Assembly: GCA_018436705.1 (NCBI GenBank) | Contig: JAHDLA010000018.1 | Span: 124,001 to 188,000 of the forward strand | Direction of reading: 5' to 3' | DNA: 64,000 nt | From: Sedimentibacter sp. | GTDB lineage: Bacteria > Bacillota > Clostridia > Tissierellales > Sedimentibacteraceae | Shown here: positions 35,551 through 44,631 of the stretch, piece by piece | How positions within the stretch are numbered: the stretch's first letter is position 1 | How the letters are laid out: each line of letters opens with the position of its first letter | Position numbers and translations under genes: made by a program | The notes under the pieces: model-generated | Databases searched by the model: none | The model's input: only the letters and a program-made list of their open reading frames with translations | Told to the model about the DNA's origin: nothing

Positions 35551-35604
35551 ATAATAACCTCCTTTTAATTAAATAAAACGATTGCAGATTGTTTGCATAT
35601 GGAA

Positions 35605-36108
35605 TTAGAAGCTATAAACCTCAATAACCTCCTTCCCTTTTTTATTTGTTATTATTAAACCTTCATTAAGAGAGACCAATATTAATCTTACATCAGCCCA
35701 ACCCTTAAATCCAAATGCGAAACCTTTATTATATTTGAATTGCTCAACTTTTTTTCTTATGTGCTCTAAATTTTCTTCATGAATTTTTTCCGTTACCATA
35801 ACTCCCGTTACGGTACTTGACATGTGTTCATTAGATGGGTTTACTATTGACTCGATTGAATCTTTCAAAGAATTTACAAATGTGTTACAGATGTCTGAAC
35901 TTAATTCCTCATAACATTTCATCAAACAGTACTCATTGTTTTCGAAGGCGTACACTATCGCTTTTTTTACAGCTACATACCTTTCGCTTCTTAAATGGTA
36001 CTCTGCAAACAAATCATATTTTAAGTCATTTATCTTATAATTTCGACAAACGTCAAAACTGTTTTGCAACTTTGTCTCGATAGCATCTAAATATTGAAAA
36101 GTCTCCAT
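35605..36108 (-). CDS. Unknown cytoplasmic protein
   Basis: I do not recognise this 167-residue protein. It is mostly helical by composition in the first 110 residues and ends with a probable beta part (GFAFGFKGWADVRLILVSLNEGLIITNKKGKE). There is no signal peptide, membrane segment or metal motif. AAGAGG lies just before the ATG at 36108, and the frame extending to 36171 has no such site. It is divergent from the ArsA-type operon. Confidence 0.6.
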   Translation of the reverse strand: METFQYLDAIETKLQNSFDVCRNYKINDLKYDLFAEYHLRSERYVAVKKAIVYAFENNEYCLMKCYEELSSDICNTFVNSLKDSIESIVNPSNEHMSSTVTGVMVTEKIHEENLEHIRKKVEQFKYNKGFAFGFKGWADVRLILVSLNEGLIITNKKGKEVIEVYSF

Positions 36109-36288
36109 TTGTGCCTCTTTTTTCAAGTGATTTAGCGTTGCATTAATATCCTTACACCTGTATTTTATCACTGTTAGCAGTTCTAGTCAATGTTATTTTT
36201 TCTATTATTGACATTCGTTATAAACTAAAATATAATTTAGTAAATAGCGCATTACAATTTGTAAAAAAAATAATAAGGAGGAGTAAAA

Positions 36289-36582
36289 TTGAAAAATAAT
36301 AACATTAAAGAATTATTTGACAATATTAAGCTTTTCCTCCATGCTGCCACAGACGTCAGCAGAAAATCCAAAGCACTTTTAATAAAAGAATCTCATAATG
36401 AAATGGATGATTTCATTCTTCTCTGCTTTGGAGATTTGCTGGGAATACCTATTCCCACAACTTATTATTCTCTGGAACTTCTTCCGTTAATTTCAGAAGA
36501 TTTAGACGGATGGCAAAACCGAATGATCAGCAGGCTGTATGTTTGGCAGGAAAAATGGTCTGATTATGGCTTTGATGCTTAG
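36289..36582 (+). CDS. Small partner protein of ArsA-like ATPase (TTG start)
   Basis: This 97-residue acidic protein starts at a TTG preceded by AAGGAGGAG, a strong ribosome site. It contains a helix-rich first part (IKELFDNIKLFLHAATDVSRKSKALLIKE) and WQNRMISRLYVWQEKWSDYG near the end. It lies 8 bases before the ArsA-type ATPase gene, so the two are cotranscribed and likely act together. Family not recognised. Confidence 0.7.
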   Translation: MKNNNIKELFDNIKLFLHAATDVSRKSKALLIKESHNEMDDFILLCFGDLLGIPIPTTYYSLELLPLISEDLDGWQNRMISRLYVWQEKWSDYGFDA

Positions 36583-36590
36583 GAGGGATT

Positions 36591-37529
36591 ATGAATAAAA
36601 TTATTTTTTTCGGTGGAAAAGGAGGAGTAGGAAAAACTACTTGCAGTGCTTCATATGCAGTTTATGAAGCAGGTAACGGATTAAAAACACTGATTGTTTC
36701 AACAGATCCTGCTCACTCTACTTCAGATATTTTTGAAAAGAAGATAAACGATGAAATAACCAACATTATGCCAAATTTAGATGCACTGGAGATAAGCGGA
36801 GAAAAAGAAAGCAAGGCTTATATGGACAGTGTAAGACTTAACCTTAAGCGAGTTGTCAGCCCTGTTATTGTTAAGGAAATAAACAAACAAATAGACGCAG
36901 CCTCCATATCTCCAGGAACCGAAGAAGCTGCCCTGTTCGATAAAATGATTGAAATTATTACCGAAAAAGCTGAAGAATATGACCGAATTATATTTGATAC
37001 AGCTCCAACCGGCCATACATTAAGACTCTTGTCTCTACCCGAACTTTTAGGCTCCTGGATTGATAGTTTGATTGCTAAAAGAAGCAAATCAGTAAATCTT
37101 ATGTCAATGGCATTAAAAGGCAGGAAAGCTTCCGAAAAGGATTTGGAAGATGACGATGTTATTAAAGTTCTGAAAAAGAGATATGACAAAATATCAAAAG
37201 CAAAAAAAATAATGGTTGATAACAAAATGCTGACATTTATATTTGTAATAAATGCAGAAAAGCTTCCTATTGACGAGACTGAAAAAGCTGTAAGGATTTT
37301 GGAAAAATACAATATACCCGTTGGAGGTATTATAGTTAATAAAATACTGCCTGACGACATGACAGACGAATTCTGGAAAAATAAAAAAGAGCAGGAAAAA
37401 AAATATTTAGATATTATCGAAGAAACTTTTAAAGACAAGTCCATACTCAAACTACCTCTTCAGCAGGAGGATATAAAATCAGACAACATAAAAATTATTG
37501 CAGATAGATTCGCTAAGTGTAATATTTAA
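36591..37529 (+). CDS. ArsA/GET3-family ATPase
   Basis: This 312-residue deviant-Walker ATPase has the P-loop GGKGGVGKTTCSA at residues ~8-20, a switch I region STDPAHSTSDIF, and the ArsA signature FDTAPTGHTLRLL. Family members power arsenite pumps or deliver tail-anchored membrane proteins; many bacterial members have no known partner. No arsenic genes (arsB, arsD, arsR) are nearby, so arsenite efflux is unlikely. The small gene upstream may be its adaptor. Confidence 0.88.
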   Translation: MNKIIFFGGKGGVGKTTCSASYAVYEAGNGLKTLIVSTDPAHSTSDIFEKKINDEITNIMPNLDALEISGEKESKAYMDSVRLNLKRVVSPVIVKEINKQIDAASISPGTEEAALFDKMIEIITEKAEEYDRIIFDTAPTGHTLRLLSLPELLGSWIDSLIAKRSKSVNLMSMALKGRKASEKDLEDDDVIKVLKKRYDKISKAKKIMVDNKMLTFIFVINAEKLPIDETEKAVRILEKYNIPVGGIIVNKILPDDMTDEFWKNKKEQEKKYLDIIEETFKDKSILKLPLQQEDIKSDNIKIIADRFAKCNI

Positions 37530-37532
37530 AAG

Positions 37533-37565
37533 GAACACCGCAACGATGAAAACCTGCGGTGTTTC
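37533..37565. terminator. Bidirectional hairpin between convergent genes
   Basis: ACACCGCA pairs with TGCGGTGT around a 12-base loop, right after the ATPase stop and near the end of the minus-strand gene at 37578. Confidence 0.75.
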
Positions 37566-37577
37566 TTAATTGACATT

Positions 37578-38384
37578 CTACCTGCTACCTGCATATCTGC
37601 CCAGTGAGTATGATAAAACAAAGCATGAGATCAGAATTATTATGTTAATTATATAGAAAAATGTCATTTCAAATCCCGGGAATATTGATATAATTGAACC
37701 TAAAACAAGTCCGAGTATCGTATAGTACATCATACCGTACATTTTGGCAAAAAGCATTGAAATCAACTTTGCAAACAATAATACGCTCAGGATAAATCCA
37801 ATACCTAAAAAGAAAAGAAACATTATCTTAAAGTTAGATATGGCTCCTATTACAAGTTCATATGCTCCTATATACATTAAAATAACAGATGCACTGACGC
37901 CAGGGATTATAGTTCCAAATCCAATTATTAATCCATATAGAATTAAATGAGCAGGCTCATTACCAGCATTCATTACAGCATTAACAGAGTTATTTCCTAT
38001 ATATGTAAGAACTATTGTTAATAAAAATGATGCTATAAACGGAATCATGTATGTTTTTTTAAATCCTTTTTTATTTGCCTCTTTCACGGCAATGGGAAAT
38101 GTTCCAAGCATTAAGCCAACAAATGCATATCTTGCCTCAACTTCATAATTAGCAAACAAAAATTCTATTATTCTGCTGAATGCTAAAACACCGACTACAG
38201 CCCCGATTCCAATGGGAATAAAAAAAATTAAATTGCGTTTAAAATTTATGTTCAAATGAGCAATAAAATTAGTTATTTTATCGTAAAGACCAAAAATAAC
38301 AGCTAAAGCTCCTCCGCTCACGCCAGGAGCAATTGCTCCTGCCCCTAGTGCCATACCCTTCAAAAACCCATATATAAAGTCCAT
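37578..38384 (-). CDS. DUF368 membrane protein (undecaprenyl-phosphate flippase-like)
   Basis: This membrane protein has several hydrophobic segments and the DUF368 hallmark GAGAIAPGVSGGALAVIFGLYDK near the N-terminus, with a second PGVSAS motif (GTIIPGVSASVILMYIG) in the middle. DUF368 proteins such as PopT have been shown to recycle undecaprenyl phosphate across the membrane. I chose the ATG at 38384 because GGGGG lies just upstream; the frame to 38405 has no good site. Confidence 0.88.
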   Translation of the reverse strand: MDFIYGFLKGMALGAGAIAPGVSGGALAVIFGLYDKITNFIAHLNINFKRNLIFFIPIGIGAVVGVLAFSRIIEFLFANYEVEARYAFVGLMLGTFPIAVKEANKKGFKKTYMIPFIASFLLTIVLTYIGNNSVNAVMNAGNEPAHLILYGLIIGFGTIIPGVSASVILMYIGAYELVIGAISNFKIMFLFFLGIGFILSVLLFAKLISMLFAKMYGMMYYTILGLVLGSIISIFPGFEMTFFYIINIIILISCFVLSYSLGRYAGSR

Positions 38385-38477
38385 AAATTCCCCCAGTTTC
38401 TTCATCTTTTTTTAATTATATAGAAACTCCATCATTATATCAACATTATTTTTACAAACGGTGCAAAATCTCATAAA

Positions 38478-38524
38478 AAAAGGGCAGATATTAAAACTGC
38501 CTCCAATTAAAAATCTGCCCTTTT
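38478..38524 (-). terminator. Intrinsic terminator after rubrerythrin gene
   Basis: AAAAGGGCAGAT and ATCTGCCCTTTT form a long stem; on the minus strand a run of seven T follows. It lies just beyond the stop at 38536. Confidence 0.85.
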
Positions 38525-38535
38525 GTTTATATTCT

Positions 38536-39081
38536 TTAGTAATTCTCGCAGTTAATCTCATAATATCCCTGAGGATATCCGCATATAGGGCACCTCTCGG
38601 GAGCACATTCGCCCCATACCAGGTTTCCGCAAATCAGGCACACCCAAACAGTGTTGCTCTCCTTGCAAAACACCCGATTGTTCTCCATATTTTGAGCCAG
38701 TTGATTAAATCTATACTGCTGGTGCCTTTCTATTACAGCTATTCCTTCAAACATATTAGCTATATCTGTATATCCTTCTAAACGGGCAACATCAGCATAT
38801 TCCATAAATAAATCTGTTCCTTCGTATCCTTCTGTTTCTGCCGCCTCAAGCAGGCTTTGCAGCACTGTAGGCATAACTCCCTGAAACACAAAACGCATCC
38901 ATATCTGTGCATGCTGTTGTTCATTTCTTGCAGTAAAATCAAAAATATCTGCAATTTGTTGATATCCTTCCCTTCTGGCCATTTCACCGTTTATTCTATA
39001 GCGTGTGCTTTCAATCGATTCAAGGCTATATGCATTTAATAGATTTTTATATGTCTGGCTGTTAATAAAATCATTAACCAT
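38536..39081 (-). CDS. Rubrerythrin-like protein with C-terminal rubredoxin domain
   Basis: This 181-residue protein has an N-terminal ferritin-like diiron domain, with carboxylates and histidines in ESIESTRYRINGEMARREG and FTARNEQQHAQIW. The C-terminal rubredoxin-type iron site has CLICG and CPICG pairs. Rubrerythrins reduce peroxide in anaerobes using rubredoxin or NADH electrons. The order is the normal one, not a reversed form. It is probably monocistronic, with a terminator following. Confidence 0.9.
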   Translation of the reverse strand: MVNDFINSQTYKNLLNAYSLESIESTRYRINGEMARREGYQQIADIFDFTARNEQQHAQIWMRFVFQGVMPTVLQSLLEAAETEGYEGTDLFMEYADVARLEGYTDIANMFEGIAVIERHQQYRFNQLAQNMENNRVFCKESNTVWVCLICGNLVWGECAPERCPICGYPQGYYEINCENY

Positions 39082-39167
39082 ATGTTCACATCCTTAAATA
39101 AGTATACACTATCTTATGTAGAAAATATTATAAAGTGTGAGAACTAAATAAATATCAGTAAGGAGTA

Positions 39168-39956
39168 TTACAAAAAATTTCTGTTAAAACGCTGATCGAG
39201 CTTTCCGCCGGTTTTTATATTTCTATAATAATACTCAACCATCTCTGCGGCTGAGCTGGTAGATTCGTTGTAAATTTCATATAATTTTTCATTTATTTCA
39301 TTACATTCTTCAATGGGGTTATAACTCATCAACAATCCTACCATATTTTCGTAGTTCCCTGAAATCTTCAAACCAAGCATTAGAATGCTTCTCTTTATCC
39401 TGCCCGGTGCAACAAGAAAATTCAGGCACTGTTTCATAGACTTCAACGCAGCTTTTATTTCTCCCTTAGATATTTTTTTATAAAACGATGATATTACCTC
39501 CAAATACCCATAATCATATTTAATATGAGATGTTGGTCTAAATGAAACGGGATTTAACTTATCTTTAAGCATTAGCACCCTATCAAATTCCGTTTCTATG
39601 TGACTGTGAGTGATTATCTGCCCTTCATTTTTTATTATGTATGGATGGCAATGGCTGTCAAGCACAAAATGACATATAAATCCGAATATATATGATAATG
39701 AAGCTTCATAATCAGACGAAGCGTTTATAACATCCTTTGCATTTTCGAAAAAATCTGCGGCGATTCTTTCATGTAAATTGTGTCCTACTTTGCTTATGTG
39801 GTTTGATTTCAGCGGCTTATAATAAAACAAAATATCAGGTCCATGGAGTCCTATGTTAAACAAATCCTTATTTTTATTTATAATCTTATTAATGTCTTCA
39901 TCTATCAATTTTAAGACTTCCTGTCCAAATGTGTAATGAGCATATGTAGTAGGCAT
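39168..39956 (-). CDS. Zinc-dependent phospholipase C family protein
   Basis: This 262-residue protein has the zinc-dependent phospholipase C / S1-P1 nuclease-like pattern: an N-terminal MPTTYAHYTFGQ, then GLHGPDILFYY, and FVLDSHCHPYI with later SHIETEFD. The spaced histidines and aspartates are likely zinc ligands. No signal peptide is seen, so it may act in the cytoplasm. Similar stand-alone proteins are common in clostridia and uncharacterised. AGGGTG precedes the ATG. Confidence 0.85.
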   Translation of the reverse strand: MPTTYAHYTFGQEVLKLIDEDINKIINKNKDLFNIGLHGPDILFYYKPLKSNHISKVGHNLHERIAADFFENAKDVINASSDYEASLSYIFGFICHFVLDSHCHPYIIKNEGQIITHSHIETEFDRVLMLKDKLNPVSFRPTSHIKYDYGYLEVISSFYKKISKGEIKAALKSMKQCLNFLVAPGRIKRSILMLGLKISGNYENMVGLLMSYNPIEECNEINEKLYEIYNESTSSAAEMVEYYYRNIKTGGKLDQRFNRNFL

Positions 39957-40251
39957 TTTTATTCACCCTTATATCACTTTCATTTTTTCAAGCAAGTAGT
40001 TTCTCTTTCAAATTATGGTTTTTTCCTACTTAACTTGTTAATATTATATTAATACAATTTTCTTTCTTATTCAATATTTCAGTCAAACATTTCCGCTATC
40101 AATTTCTAGAAAACTTATTCCCGCTTTTTAAATGGTATTTACAGCACGACAAATGTTGTTGAAATTTAACATTTTATTAGTCATAAATAAATAATGATTG
40201 CTGGATTAGCAGCTCAATGGTATAATTTCTATTATTTATCAGAGGTATGCC

Positions 40252-41172
40252 ATGAACGCTAAATTAACAGACTATAAAAAACTGTATGATGATTGTACGC
40301 TTTGCCCCAGGGACTGTCATGCCCGAAGAACCAGCGGACAAAAAGGGTATTGCAAAGAAAACAGCAGGTTGGTAGTAGCCAGAGCTGCTCTTCACATGTG
40401 GGAGGAACCATGTATTTCCGGTTCAAGAGGTTCGGGAACAGTATTTTTCAGCGGCTGTTCTGTAGGATGTGTTTATTGTCAGAATCATAATATTGCTGAT
40501 GGTACTGCAGGTAAAATTATTACAACAGAAAGACTTTCAGAGATATTTTTAGAGCTCCAGAACAAAAAAGCACACAATATTAACCTGGTAACTCCAAGCC
40601 ATTTTGTCCCCCACATTATAGAAGCTGTCAATTCCAGCCGTAAAAACGGTCTGAATATTCCTATTGTATATAATACCGGAAGTTATGAAAAACCTGATGT
40701 GTTAGGACTGTTGGACGGAATTGCTGATATCTATCTGCCGGATTTGAAATACATGGATTCAAATATTTCTGAAAGATATTCAAACTGCAAAGACTATTTC
40801 AATTTTGCATCCAAGTCGATTTCTGAGATGGTAAGACAAGTTGGCGAATGCGAATTTGACTCTGACGGCATACTGCTAAAAGGCGTAATTGTACGCCATA
40901 TGATGCTGCCAGGATATCTCGAAGATTCTAAGAATATAATAAGATACTTACATGAAACTTTTGGCAGCAAAATTTATATAAGTATTATGAATCAATACAC
41001 TCCGCTGAATAATGTCAAAAAACATCCTGAGATTGACAGAAAAATAACCGATGAAGAATATAAAGATTTGATAAATTATACTATCAGTATAGGTATTGAA
41101 AATGGTTTTTTACAAGAAGGAGAAACGCAATCCGAAAGCTTTATTCCGGAATTTAATTGCGAAGGAGTATGA
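40252..41172 (+). CDS. Radical SAM protein, PflA-like (COG1313 type)
   Basis: This 306-residue radical SAM enzyme has the cluster motif CSVGCVYC near residues 70-77, preceded by a Cys-rich N-terminus (CTLCPRDC ... GYC). This is the architecture of the putative pyruvate-formate-lyase-activating family COG1313, whose substrates are largely unknown. TATAAT near 40221 and AGAGG near 40240 provide a promoter and ribosome site. No glycyl-radical enzyme gene is nearby, so the activated partner is unknown. Confidence 0.88.
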   Translation: MNAKLTDYKKLYDDCTLCPRDCHARRTSGQKGYCKENSRLVVARAALHMWEEPCISGSRGSGTVFFSGCSVGCVYCQNHNIADGTAGKIITTERLSEIFLELQNKKAHNINLVTPSHFVPHIIEAVNSSRKNGLNIPIVYNTGSYEKPDVLGLLDGIADIYLPDLKYMDSNISERYSNCKDYFNFASKSISEMVRQVGECEFDSDGILLKGVIVRHMMLPGYLEDSKNIIRYLHETFGSKIYISIMNQYTPLNNVKKHPEIDRKITDEEYKDLINYTISIGIENGFLQEGETQSESFIPEFNCEGV

Positions 41173-41267
41173 TATAATCCTATATTTAAACCAGCGGTTA
41201 ACAAAAATAAATTATTTTCATATACTGATATGTGATACTAATTTATTAATTCTCCGGAGGCAGAAAA

Positions 41268-42194
41268 ATGGCAATTAGACCACCAATCTTGCGCGCCGGG
41301 GATACCATCGGTGTTGTTACACTTGGTAGTCCCCGAGATGAAGCTACCATTAATGAAAGAATACAATTTCTTGAGAATCTTGGTTTTAGTGTGGTAGTTG
41401 GAGATTATGTGTACTCATCAGATGGTTATCTGGCTGCAACACCACAGCAGCGCGCTTCTGATTTAATGAACATGTTTGAAAATCCAAATGTAAGAGCTAT
41501 AATTCCTGTAAGAGGCGGAACGGGAGTTAAGGATGTTATTCCTTACTTAGACTACAACCTTATTAATAGAAATCCTAAAATATTTACAGGATACAGTGAT
41601 ATAACTGTTTTGCTGAATGTGTTATATATATGGGCAAATCTAATTACTTTCCACAGTCTGCTTTTGATTGATTTCAGAAGTACAACTCCTGCTTATAATT
41701 TTAATCAGTTTTTTACCGCCACTTCAACACTTACTTCTCCAAGATTAATGGAAAATCCGCCTGGTATTCCACTGGTAAGCAGAGTACCCGGAAACGTAAG
41801 CGGTACCATAGTAGGAGGAAACCTCCAATCATTTGTGGATACCCTTGGAACTCCTTACGAGATTGATACAAATGGAAGGATTGTCTTCATTGAAGAAACT
41901 CACGAGTCAATAAGCCGCGTTTACAGGCTCGTAACTCATTTAATTCATGCAGGAAAATTCCGTGATTGTGCAGGGATGATTGTTGGGGAATGCACAAACT
42001 GCCCGAATGCTTACGGCAAAACATATGAGGATCTAATAAACGACGTACTGATTCCGCTTGGAAAGCCATTGATGACCAATCTCGCTTCAGGCCACGGATA
42101 TTATAAAATGACAATCCCTATAGGTGCTCACGCCAATTTAAACACTTTCGAAAATACACTGATTATAACAGAGCCTACAGTAAGCTTAACCTAA
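41268..42194 (+). CDS. LD-carboxypeptidase family S66 (LdcA/MccF-like)
   Basis: This 308-residue member of peptidase family S66 cleaves an L,D-peptide bond in peptidoglycan recycling or detoxifies peptide-nucleotide antibiotics. The expected catalytic regions are present: the GYSD serine near residue 111, ETHESISRVYRLVTHL with the glutamate, and GHGYYKMTIPIGAHA with the histidine near the C-terminus. GGAGG precedes the ATG. No mcc-like biosynthetic genes are close, so housekeeping peptidoglycan recycling is the simpler reading. Confidence 0.88.
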   Translation: MAIRPPILRAGDTIGVVTLGSPRDEATINERIQFLENLGFSVVVGDYVYSSDGYLAATPQQRASDLMNMFENPNVRAIIPVRGGTGVKDVIPYLDYNLINRNPKIFTGYSDITVLLNVLYIWANLITFHSLLLIDFRSTTPAYNFNQFFTATSTLTSPRLMENPPGIPLVSRVPGNVSGTIVGGNLQSFVDTLGTPYEIDTNGRIVFIEETHESISRVYRLVTHLIHAGKFRDCAGMIVGECTNCPNAYGKTYEDLINDVLIPLGKPLMTNLASGHGYYKMTIPIGAHANLNTFENTLIITEPTVSLT

Positions 42195-42240
42195 AAAATG
42201 CAAATAGAATTAGTTATGCTGCTATTATAAATAAAATGCA

Positions 42241-42264
42241 GGCGGAATATTACCGTTTTCCGCC
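42241..42264. terminator. Hairpin between convergent genes
   Basis: GGCGGAA pairs with TTCCGCC around a 10-base loop, between the carboxypeptidase and the minus-strand TetR gene. No T run. Confidence 0.4.
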
Positions 42265-42280
42265 TACGCATATACACCAT

Positions 42281-42931
42281 TTACTTTATTAAAAATGAAT
42301 CCGTAATATGTACAATATATTTCATAGTTTTTTCCAAAGCATGCTCAGGATCAATTTTTCCGTTTAAAACCTTCATCAGTATACCTTCATATATCATAGT
42401 TGCCATTTCATTCATCGATTCCATATCTTCAGCTCTTATCAGCCCTTCTTTGACGCACTCACTAACCAGAATCATATCTCTTTCATAAATATTATATTGT
42501 AAGAGCATTTCAGTAGTAGCATCTTCGGAATGTATTCCGAGATCGTCAGGAAATAAATTATAGTATTCCTTTACTACCTCTTTATGACCGTCGTTTAACC
42601 TTGCAAAAAATATTGAATGATATATTTCCGGATTCTTAAAAGAAAAATAGCAAAAACACTCCCATACCTTTAGAAACCTTTCTGCAGAATTGCGGGCATT
42701 CATCAAATATCTCGGAAGAGCAGCTGTATAGTCATTTAAATATTTCAAAGAAGAAAACAGGATCAAATGATCCAAATTCTTAAAGTAATTGTAAATTGTT
42801 GCACTGTTGTATCCCGCCTTGCTTGCAACCTTTCTAATGGTAACACTTTCAATTCCTTCATTCTTAATTATTTCATCTGTCGCATCTATAAAATACGTCA
42901 TCATCCTTTTTTTCTTAATATTTTTGTCCAT
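42281..42931 (-). CDS. TetR-family transcription regulator
   Basis: This 216-residue regulator has an N-terminal helix-turn-helix (IKNEGIESVTIRKVASKAGYNSATIYNYF) and a helical ligand-binding part. I chose the ATG at 42931 because AAAGGAAAGG lies just before it. It is divergent from the betaine reductase genes, with about 360 bases between, where a promoter flanked by two identical palindromes lies. It is therefore a good candidate repressor of that operon, but this is inference. Confidence 0.85.
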   Translation of the reverse strand: MDKNIKKKRMMTYFIDATDEIIKNEGIESVTIRKVASKAGYNSATIYNYFKNLDHLILFSSLKYLNDYTAALPRYLMNARNSAERFLKVWECFCYFSFKNPEIYHSIFFARLNDGHKEVVKEYYNLFPDDLGIHSEDATTEMLLQYNIYERDMILVSECVKEGLIRAEDMESMNEMATMIYEGILMKVLNGKIDPEHALEKTMKYIVHITDSFLIK

Positions 42932-43294
42932 TATGTACCTTTCCTTTGCCATTATAACTTATGTCAATTATATATTAATTTATGTTCATAAACAACATAA
43001 TTTGCAATTTTATAATTGCTGAGTTTCTGGATATTATTATGTGATTTGGTTATCATTTACTTTAGTAAAATAAAAAAATCAAAAAATAGATAATATTTTA
43101 ACAAATCATGATTGAAATATAATCATGATTATGCTATAATATAAATTAATAGTTAGTAAAGGCAATATAACTATCCATTATAATTGCAACTAATTTTATT
43201 ATAGAAAGGAGTGGTTAATTATATTTCATCTATAGTTGCAAACTAGTAGTAAAAAGGTTTACCTAAAAACAAAAAATTGAAGGGAGTGTAATTG
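42932..43294. promoter_or_regulatory. Divergent regulatory region between tetR and grdI
   Basis: This holds the grdI promoter and operator-like sites. A transcribed leader carries the inverted repeat TTGCAACTA (43184-43192) and TAGTTGCAA (43233-43241). I see no glycine or other known riboswitch. Confidence 0.6.
43104..43140 (+). promoter_or_regulatory. Sigma-A promoter of grdI operon with two palindromic operators
   Basis: -35 TTGAAA (43112-43117), 17-base spacer and -10 TATAAT (43135-43140). The 10-base palindrome AATCATGATT occurs at 43104-43113 and again at 43121-43130, so the copies lie on both sides of the -35 box, 17 bases apart. This suggests a dimeric repressor; the divergent TetR gene is the natural candidate. 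Confidence 0.75.
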
Positions 43295-44620
43295 ATGAAA
43301 CTTGAATTAGGTAATTTTTATGTCAAAGATATCGTCTTTGGAAGTGAAACATCCTTTAAAGACGGCCTTTTAACAATCAGCAAAGAAGAAGCATTGAAGG
43401 TTGTTAAAGAGGACGCACACATAACAGAAGCAGAATTGCACATAGCAAAACCAGGCGATAAAATCAGAATTGCGCCTGTTAAGGAAGCTATTGAACCAAG
43501 AATGAGAGTCGGCGGAGGTCCTGTTTTCCCAGGAGTTACAGGGGATTTAATGCAGGCAGGAAACGGAAAAACATTGGCATTGAAAAACTGCAGTGTGCTG
43601 GCTGTAGGCAAGCACTGGGGAGGATTTCAGGACGGACTTATTGATATGAGCGGCGAAGGCGCAAAGTACACCTACTATTCTCAATTGAACAACATTGTTT
43701 TAGTTGCTGATACTGATGAAGACTTCGAAAAAAATGAGCAGCAGAAGAAAAATAAAGCACTCAGATGGGCAGGTATGAGACTTGCCGAGTATGTAGGCTC
43801 ATGCGTTAAAGATTTAGTTCCTGAAGAAACAGAAGTATTTGAGCTTGATTCTATGACAAAAAGAACAGACAGTGTAAACGATTTGCCTTCTGTTGTTTTG
43901 GTTCTCCAATTTCAATCACAAATGGAAGCTCTAGGCTACAATGATTTGGTATATGGATGGGACACCAACAGAATGTTGCCTACTTTAATGCATCCGAATG
44001 AAATTTTAGACGGCGCAGTTATTTCAGGGAGCTTTATGCCTTGTTCATCTAAATGGTCTACCTATGACATTCAAAATTTCCCTGTACTAAGAAGACTATA
44101 TAAGGAGCATGGCAAGACAATTAACTTCCTTGGAGTAATAACATCAAACTTAAATGTTGCAATGGAACAGAAAGAAAGATCAGCTCTGTTTGTAGCTCAA
44201 ATCGCAAAAACAATCGGTGCTGAAAGTGCTATCGTTGCAGAGGAAGGATACGGAAATCCTGATGCTGACTTTATTGCATGTATAGTTGCACTTGAAGATG
44301 CCGGAGTTAAGACAGTCGGCCTTACACCTGAATGCACAGGAAGAGACGGAAAATCACAGCCGTTGGTTACTTTAGATGAAAAAGCTGATGCAATAGTATC
44401 AGCAGGTGATGTATCTCAGTTAATTGAACTTCCACCTATGGAAACAGTTCTTGGAGAACTGGATGCGCTGAAAAGAGACGGACTTGCCGGAGGATGGGCT
44501 GTAGATGAAATTCTTGGACCATCAGTTAGAGAAGACGGTTCTATAATAATGGAAAACAATTCTATGTTCTGCGGAGACCAGGTAGTTGGATGGTCACCTA
44601 AGACAGTAAAAGAATTTTAG
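43295..44620 (+). CDS. grdI: Betaine reductase component B alpha/beta proprotein
   Basis: This 441-residue protein belongs to the GrdE/GrdG/GrdI family: the substrate-binding proprotein of component B, which is cleaved to form a pyruvoyl group. Conserved segments include GGGPVFPGVTG and HPNEILDGAVISGSFMPCSSKW; by position, Cys250 in SFMPCSS is the likely cleavage site. The downstream betaine transporter favours betaine (GrdI) over sarcosine (GrdG) or glycine (GrdE). Start chosen at ATG 43295 after GAAGGGAGTG. It precedes grdH by 11 bases. Confidence 0.85.
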   Translation: MKLELGNFYVKDIVFGSETSFKDGLLTISKEEALKVVKEDAHITEAELHIAKPGDKIRIAPVKEAIEPRMRVGGGPVFPGVTGDLMQAGNGKTLALKNCSVLAVGKHWGGFQDGLIDMSGEGAKYTYYSQLNNIVLVADTDEDFEKNEQQKKNKALRWAGMRLAEYVGSCVKDLVPEETEVFELDSMTKRTDSVNDLPSVVLVLQFQSQMEALGYNDLVYGWDTNRMLPTLMHPNEILDGAVISGSFMPCSSKWSTYDIQNFPVLRRLYKEHGKTINFLGVITSNLNVAMEQKERSALFVAQIAKTIGAESAIVAEEGYGNPDADFIACIVALEDAGVKTVGLTPECTGRDGKSQPLVTLDEKADAIVSAGDVSQLIELPPMETVLGELDALKRDGLAGGWAVDEILGPSVREDGSIIMENNSMFCGDQVVGWSPKTVKEF

Positions 44621-44631
44621 GGAGGTGCACA

